Assembly: GCA_029548715.1 (NCBI GenBank)
Contig: JAKPMW010000340.1
Span: 1 to 19,508 of the forward strand
Direction of reading: 5' to 3'
Source: Spirochaetota bacterium
GTDB lineage: Bacteria > Spirochaetota > JAGLSM01 > JAKPMW01
Length of the DNA stretch: 19,508 nt
Part shown: positions 15,337-19,508 of the stretch, in pieces
How positions within the stretch are numbered: the stretch's first letter is position 1
Layout: each line of letters begins with the position of its first letter
Notes under the pieces: generated by a model
What the model saw: only the letters and a program-made list of their open reading frames with translations
What the model was told of the DNA's origin: nothing
Databases searched by the model: none
Position numbers and translations under genes: made by a program

Positions 15337-16548
15337 TTACTTGCTTGCAATCCCGTGTTTTTTGCAGATTTTTTCGTAATAATCGATCACCCCGCGGACG
15401 TAATTCCTCTTTTGCACATAACTCCCCGGGAAGAAGCTGCGCTTGAATCCGTAGACGATGATATTGCGCAGCGTTGAGGAAGAAATCTCGAAGTTTTTGA
15501 TGGCCAGCTCGATCTCGTCACTGACCGTCGTCTGCGAAACGAGCCGGTTGTCGGTACAGAGGGTGACCGAAAGATTGTGCTTGAGCATATCCCGCAGTGA
15601 ATGCTTGCTGATGTCCACCAGCCCGGGATTGGTCTGGCGGTTGGAGGTCAGGCAGACCTCAATCGTGATCCGGCGGTCGGCAATATACTCCGACAGCTTT
15701 TTGAGATAGGCTTCCTTGTCCGTGATTTCGGGATTGGTCAGCGCTTCCTTGCTGAAAAGGAGATAGCCATGCCCGATCCGGTCGGCATGCAGGGCTGTAA
15801 TGGCCTGGAAAATGCTTTCGGCACCATAGGCCTCGCCGGCATGAACCGTCTTTTTCATGAAGTTGCGGTGTGCGTAGTGGAAGGCTTCCATGTGGTCAAT
15901 CGCGGGATAGCCATGCTCGGCCCCGGCCAGGTCAAACCCGACGATCGGGTACCCCTTGCGGTCACGGATGTCGATGGCTGCCCGGGCCAGCTGGAGTGAT
16001 GCCTGGGCAAAAATCTCCTTGCGCGGAGACCAGGACAGGGCATCCATGATTTTTTTGTAATAAGGAGATGACTCACCCATAAACATGCGCAGGTTGCAAA
16101 CAATGATCCCGTATTCGAAATCGGGCATGTCTGCGTCTTTCTTGTTTTTGTTGATCTCCTTTTTGGCACGCTCAAGACCTCGGTTGACACTCGAGATGAC
16201 CGTCTCGATGTCCATCTGGTCATTGACGTGCAACTGGGGAGCAAAGCGGACCTCAACGTAATAGACCCCCTCAGCCGCATTATCGAGGGCAAACTCGTAT
16301 GAAACCCGTTCGAGGCTATCCGGATCCTGCATCACCGCACAGGTATAGGCAAACCCCTGCAGGTACTCGGGCAGGTCCTTGTAGGCCTTCTTGAAGACGG
16401 TGTCCATCAGCCCCTCCGGTGTATATGAAGGAAGGGAAACATTCTGCTCCTTGGCCAGATCAATCAGGGTCGCAAGCCTGAGCGAACCATCAAGATGAAC
16501 GTGAAGATCCGTCTTGGGGATCTCGCGGATAAATTCATTGCTGAACAC
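15337..16548 (-). CDS. add: Adenosine deaminase family protein
   Basis: This 403-residue amidohydrolase converts adenosine to inosine in purine salvage. Metal ligands are H16 and H18 (DLHVHLDGSL), H236 (HAGE, with the proton-shuttle E239) and D333 (CTDN). H260 lies in DRIGHGY and EVCLTSN precedes it in the fold. The residue after D333 is Asn where animal enzymes have Asp; to my recollection this TDN form is common in bacteria. It is longer than the usual 330-350 residues, with a Lys-rich insertion near 125-145. The start is a GTG with GAGAGG seven bases upstream. Related deaminases for other nucleosides cannot be excluded. Confidence 0.85.
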   Translation of the reverse strand: MFSNEFIREIPKTDLHVHLDGSLRLATLIDLAKEQNVSLPSYTPEGLMDTVFKKAYKDLPEYLQGFAYTCAVMQDPDSLERVSYEFALDNAAEGVYYVEVRFAPQLHVNDQMDIETVISSVNRGLERAKKEINKNKKDADMPDFEYGIIVCNLRMFMGESSPYYKKIMDALSWSPRKEIFAQASLQLARAAIDIRDRKGYPIVGFDLAGAEHGYPAIDHMEAFHYAHRNFMKKTVHAGEAYGAESIFQAITALHADRIGHGYLLFSKEALTNPEITDKEAYLKKLSEYIADRRITIEVCLTSNRQTNPGLVDISKHSLRDMLKHNLSVTLCTDNRLVSQTTVSDEIELAIKNFEISSSTLRNIIVYGFKRSFFPGSYVQKRNYVRGVIDYYEKICKKHGIASK

Positions 16549-16595
16549 GGGAATACCTCTCTTTGCACGTGGTTGTCGTCACTGTATTGTCCACA

Positions 16596-16624
16596 AGTCT
16601 ATCAGAATACTCTCCGTCAAGCAA
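16596..16624 (-). promoter_or_regulatory. Candidate promoter for ada and the M23 peptidase gene
   Basis: On the minus strand TTGCTT (16624-16619) and TAGACT (16601-16596) are 17 bases apart. The -10 box is preceded by TGA, giving the extended -10 form TGnTAnnnT. The start point near 16589 leaves a leader of about 40 bases before the GTG at 16548. The rest of the 207-base gap up to the dehydrogenase gene holds only short GC-rich inverted repeats and no convincing terminator. Confidence 0.5.
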
Positions 16625-16755
16625 CTACCGAGATTACTGCGGGATGTCCCCGGCATGACCGCTCTCTGCGAGCAGGGACAGGCTGGGCATGTCGCCGGGA
16701 CCATCCGGCACCATGCATCTCTCTGCACTGCTGCCCGTCAATGGGCCAGGCGCAC

Positions 16756-17574
16756 TCAGCCGGTTTTGGACCGGATCCCCTTGCGCCGGCACTCAATGGC
16801 CGCCATGATCCGCAGGAGGAGTGAGCGCGGGACCAGTCGCGGAATCTGCGCAAAGAGCCAGTGCCGAAACGCGGGAACAACCACCGGGGCGTTTCTGTCG
16901 AGAGCACGCAGACTGATTTTCGCCACCCGCAGGGGTGAAATCAGGGGATACAGCCAGCCCGGCACCCTGGGCTTGCCATGCTTGAAAAAATTGGTGTCGG
17001 TGATCCCTGGACAAACCGCCGTCACCGAAACACCGCACCCCCCGAGTTCGACATGCATGGCCTCGGAGAGCGAAAGCACAAAGGCCTTTGAGGCACCATA
17101 AAGGGCTGCCCAGGGCATGGCCTGAAACGAGGCGGTCGAGGCCACGTTGAGAATCCAGCCCCGCCTGCGCCCGGCCATGTCCGCAGCAAAAAGCGTGGCC
17201 AGTTCAAGAACAGATGCACAGTTGAGGGTGACAAGCTCCCGCACATCTTCAAGCCTGTGCAGATGCTGGGGTTCAGCCTTGAGGCCGATTCCCGCGTTGT
17301 TGACCAGGATATCAACCTCGTATCCGGCCCTGATGCAAGCCCGATACAGTTTTTCACCTGCGGCTGGACGTGAAAGATCCTGGATCACAACCCGGACCTC
17401 GACCCCATACCGGTCCCTGATCTCGCGGGAAAGCGTCAGCAAAGCCCGTCTGTTCCGGCCAGACAGAAGACAAGCCACCCCCCGGGCAGCCAGCTCCCAG
17501 GCAATGGCCCGCCCGATACCTGATGAGGCACCAGTGACAAGAGCCAGCGCCCCCCGTGGAATTGGTGACTTCAC
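16756..17574 (-). CDS. Short-chain dehydrogenase/reductase (SDR)
   Basis: This 272-residue classical SDR is a soluble NAD(P)(H)-dependent oxidoreductase. The cofactor motif TGASSGIG is at 14-21, D66 follows, NNAG is at 92-95, and the catalytic set is N118, S146, Y159 and K163 (YGASK). Arginines after the second strand (SGRNRR, 38-43) suggest NADP(H). The substrate cannot be told from sequence. The GTG start overlaps the stop of the upstream kinase gene (GTGA) and has GGAGG seven bases upstream, so it is translationally coupled to that kinase. Its link with the signalling genes is unexplained. Confidence 0.9.
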   Translation of the reverse strand: MKSPIPRGALALVTGASSGIGRAIAWELAARGVACLLSGRNRRALLTLSREIRDRYGVEVRVVIQDLSRPAAGEKLYRACIRAGYEVDILVNNAGIGLKAEPQHLHRLEDVRELVTLNCASVLELATLFAADMAGRRRGWILNVASTASFQAMPWAALYGASKAFVLSLSEAMHVELGGCGVSVTAVCPGITDTNFFKHGKPRVPGWLYPLISPLRVAKISLRALDRNAPVVVPAFRHWLFAQIPRLVPRSLLLRIMAAIECRRKGIRSKTG

Positions 17575-18983
17575 CTGCCCTCCTCCGATACCGGGAAGCG
17601 GATCACAAAGCGCGCCCCCGCACCGCTTTCTGCAACTGAAAAAGAACCCTCGATCTGACGGACAAGTATGTCCACCAGCCGCAGGCCAAAACCACCCGTC
17701 CGGCCGGGAGCAAAGCCTTCAGGCAGACCGATGCCGTTATCGGCAATCACGAGGACAGCCTGCGTTCCCTCACGACTGGCGGTCACAAGGATCTCTCCCT
17801 CTCTTTTTCCGGCAAATGCATATTTCATGCAGTTTGTGATCAGCTCATTGACAATGATCCCAATGGCAAACAGCTTGCGGGTATCTATCACAAACGATGC
17901 AATATCCTTGCGGACGCTCACCGGAACCCGCAGGGAAAACATGTCAACGATGTCATCGACAAGATGGCCAAGATACTCGTCGATGGCCACACTGACAAAC
18001 CCTTCCGAACGATAGAGCCTGTCGTAGAGCACAGCCATGCTCTGGACACGGCTCTTCGCGTCGTTGAGGGCATCAATGGCTGCCTGTTCCCTCAGCGAAC
18101 TGGCCTGGAGCGAGAGCAGGTTTACGATTGTTCCCATATTGTTCTTGACCCGGTGATGCACCTCGCGCAGCAAGAGCTCCTTTTCGGCAAGGAGGCGGTG
18201 AATCTCGGCTTCGGCTGTTTTTTGTGCATCCACATCAATCAGGGTGCCCTCAATCACATTTCGCTCACGATCCAGCCGGGCACTGAACTGGACCCAGAAA
18301 ACACGCCCGGTCATGATGTTGCGCATCCGCAAAACGCGATCACTGATATACCCGTCCTGCCGGATCGCGGCAAGGACCGTCTCCCTGTCAGCAGGATCGA
18401 CATAGTGCGCCATGGCTGTACACCCGACGGCCTTTTCGACCGTCTCAAGCCCGAGAAGATCACAAAACCGCTGGTTGCAGGCAACCAGTCCGCTACTGGC
18501 GCAATCCGTCTCAAAAAGTCCGACCTGGGCATAGTGATACAGATTCTGGTACTTTTGGCCGATCTCCCGCGCATGGCATGTTGCATCAAACAGCTTGCAG
18601 GCCATCTCGATTGAGGAGAGGAGGACAAAATCGCCCGAATTCTTGATGACATACCCGTAGCGGGTTATCTCACGGACCTTCTCGACATACTCCTTGCGGG
18701 AATGTGCTGTCAGGAAGATAACAGGCACCTCTCGCTGTGCCAGGATCTGCCGTGCTGCCTCGGTTCCGTCGATATCGCCTTCACCCAGCTCTATATCCAT
18801 CAAAACCAGACCGATCTCGGGATTTGAAATGGCAAGCTGCACCGCCTCACAGCCGCTCCCTGTTCCCAAAACCCTGTATCCGGCACCACGAAGCACCTTC
18901 ATTCCTGCACGCAACATAAGATCGGAATCCTCGACGTACAGGATAAGCCTTGCCGACCCGGCACCACACCCCTGTTCATGCAT
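17571..18983 (-). CDS. Hybrid histidine kinase, REC-PAS-HisKA_2-HATPase
   Basis: This 470-residue soluble kinase has no membrane segment. Its order is an N-terminal receiver (about 12-130; D19, phospho-acceptor D63 in VLMDIE, T92, K114), a PAS sensor (about 145-255), and a HisKA_2 dimerisation domain with LLREVHHRVKNNMGTIVNLL (about 271-290, probable phospho-His H277). An ATPase domain follows, with N-box IVNELITNCMKYAF (377-390), G1 ADNGIGLPEG and G2 GGFGLRLVDIL. It probably receives phosphate or a signal through its own receiver and PAS domain. The ATG at 18983 overlaps the end of the preceding receiver gene by 8 bases. A longer frame to 19112 lies inside that gene and is rejected. Confidence 0.9.
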   Translation of the reverse strand: MHEQGCGAGSARLILYVEDSDLMLRAGMKVLRGAGYRVLGTGSGCEAVQLAISNPEIGLVLMDIELGEGDIDGTEAARQILAQREVPVIFLTAHSRKEYVEKVREITRYGYVIKNSGDFVLLSSIEMACKLFDATCHAREIGQKYQNLYHYAQVGLFETDCASSGLVACNQRFCDLLGLETVEKAVGCTAMAHYVDPADRETVLAAIRQDGYISDRVLRMRNIMTGRVFWVQFSARLDRERNVIEGTLIDVDAQKTAEAEIHRLLAEKELLLREVHHRVKNNMGTIVNLLSLQASSLREQAAIDALNDAKSRVQSMAVLYDRLYRSEGFVSVAIDEYLGHLVDDIVDMFSLRVPVSVRKDIASFVIDTRKLFAIGIIVNELITNCMKYAFAGKREGEILVTASREGTQAVLVIADNGIGLPEGFAPGRTGGFGLRLVDILVRQIEGSFSVAESGAGARFVIRFPVSEEGR

Positions 18984-19359
18984 GTTGTGTTCCCGCCTGG
19001 TCCATCGCACGCAGGACATTTGCAAGATCGTCCACCTCGACCGGCTTGGGCAAAAATGCCATCGGTTTGACGGACAAGGCCGCATCGCGGGTCGTCTGAT
19101 CCGTATTGGCACTCAAAAATATCACCCGTGCGCCCGGCTGCTGGCGCACCAGGGATTTAGCCAATTCGATACCGTTTTTTGATCCGTTGATCTGGATATC
19201 CATAAATACCAGATCCGGGTATTCCCGGCTGAAAAGCACCTCGGCATCATCGCTGTTGTCTATTGTGGCCAGCACCGTGCAGCCCAGCCGCTCAAGCATC
19301 CGCGAAAGCATCATCGCGATAATGCCCTCATCTTCAACAACAAGCACCCGATATGCCAT
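18976..19359 (-). CDS. Stand-alone receiver-domain response regulator
   Basis: This 127-residue protein is a single CheY-like receiver: acidic pair E9-D10 (VVEDEG), phospho-acceptor D54 (LVFMDIQ), S83 (IFLSAN) and K105 (LPKP). It has no output domain, so it must act by binding a partner or as a phosphate relay. The close coupling with the HisKA_2 kinase downstream (8-base overlap) suggests they form one pathway. The ribosome binding site (GGCGGG) is modest. A promoter candidate lies directly upstream at 19384-19412. Confidence 0.93.
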   Translation of the reverse strand: MAYRVLVVEDEGIIAMMLSRMLERLGCTVLATIDNSDDAEVLFSREYPDLVFMDIQINGSKNGIELAKSLVRQQPGARVIFLSANTDQTTRDAALSVKPMAFLPKPVEVDDLANVLRAMDQAGTQHA

Positions 19360-19383
19360 TTCGAACCCGCCTTGTCGCCAAAA

Positions 19384-19412
19384 ACTGTATCATACCGCAG
19401 GCTCTGTGTAAA
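19384..19412 (-). promoter_or_regulatory. Candidate promoter for the receiver-kinase-SDR operon
   Basis: TTTACA (19412-19407) and TACAGT (19389-19384) on the minus strand are 17 bases apart; a TATGAT overlaps the spacer end. The start of transcription would lie about 20 bases before the receiver ATG at 19359. It separates this operon from the kinase gene that ends at 19459. Confidence 0.5.
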
Positions 19413-19458
19413 GCCGGGTGAGGGGTATTTGGGATGGAAGGTCTGGCACCTGACTGCC

Positions 19459-19508
19459 TCACGCCGCGGGAAAGGCAAGCGTAAACACCGTCCCCCGCCC
19501 CGGCTCGC
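19459..19508 (-). CDS. C-terminal end of a histidine kinase (partial)
   Basis: One minus-strand frame enters from the right edge and reads EPGRGTVFTLAFPAA before a TGA at 19461-19459. This is the usual last strand of a histidine kinase ATPase domain (pattern G.GT.F.L..P), where the GxG loop precedes the final beta strand. Only 15 full residues are visible, so family and function cannot be given. Its position next to a receiver gene and a hybrid kinase supports a signalling cluster extending past the window. Confidence 0.6.
   Translation of the reverse strand, partial: EPGRGTVFTLAFPAA

Noticed and set aside
15543..15554. Asn in place of the second Asp of the deaminase TDD motif as a sign of inactivity
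   Set aside because: From memory, TDNR is common in bacterial adenosine deaminases, and all metal ligands are present.
16693..16710. Short GC-rich hairpin (GCCGG/CCGGC) in the gap between the SDR gene and ada
   Set aside because: Only five base pairs without a T-run; not distinguishable from chance in GC-rich DNA.

Overview
The window is a GC-rich bacterial chromosome segment, densely packed and mostly transcribed on the minus strand. It most likely comes from a spirochaete. The evidence is the rod/P-ring gene order flgF-flgG-flgA-flgI-flgJ without flgH (as in Borrelia and Treponema), a FlgF that resembles spirochaete FlhO/FlgF, a FlgJ reduced to its rod-binding domain, and outer-membrane genes showing a diderm cell. 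Genus cannot be read from the sequence. I see no insertion sequence, prophage, CRISPR array or attachment site.

Region 1-600 (minus) is the start of the translation/secretion cluster: a good sigma70-type promoter, tRNA-Thr(GGU), rpmG (L33), tRNA-Trp(CCA), then the first seven codons of what is probably secE at the window edge. Region 612-11986 (minus) looks like one operon: murA, flgF, flgG, flgA, flgI, flgJ and a giant SprA-like outer-membrane barrel protein. It is preceded by a sequence that fits the sigma28 (FliA) consensus very well. Spacing is tight or overlapping from flgG onward. The murA-flgF and flgF-flgG gaps hold strong hairpins without U-tracts.

Region 12106-13954 (plus) diverges from murA: trxA, then a secreted HEAT-repeat protein whose ribosome binding site lies inside a 12-bp stem. 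This converges, with only 8 bp between stop codons, on an ada-M23 peptidase pair (13963-16548, minus). Region 16756-19508 (minus) is a signalling cluster: the last codons of one histidine kinase, a promoter, a stand-alone receiver, a REC-PAS-HisKA_2 hybrid kinase and a short-chain dehydrogenase, the last three joined by overlapping start and stop codons.

The biology worth pursuing is the apparent flagellar operon that begins with a peptidoglycan precursor enzyme (MurA) and ends with a homologue of SprA. SprA is the huge translocon barrel of the Bacteroidota type IX secretion/gliding machinery. Here it sits beside flagellar rod genes, with no other type IX gene in the window. The structured RNA spacers and the SD-sequestering hairpin are the main non-coding signals.
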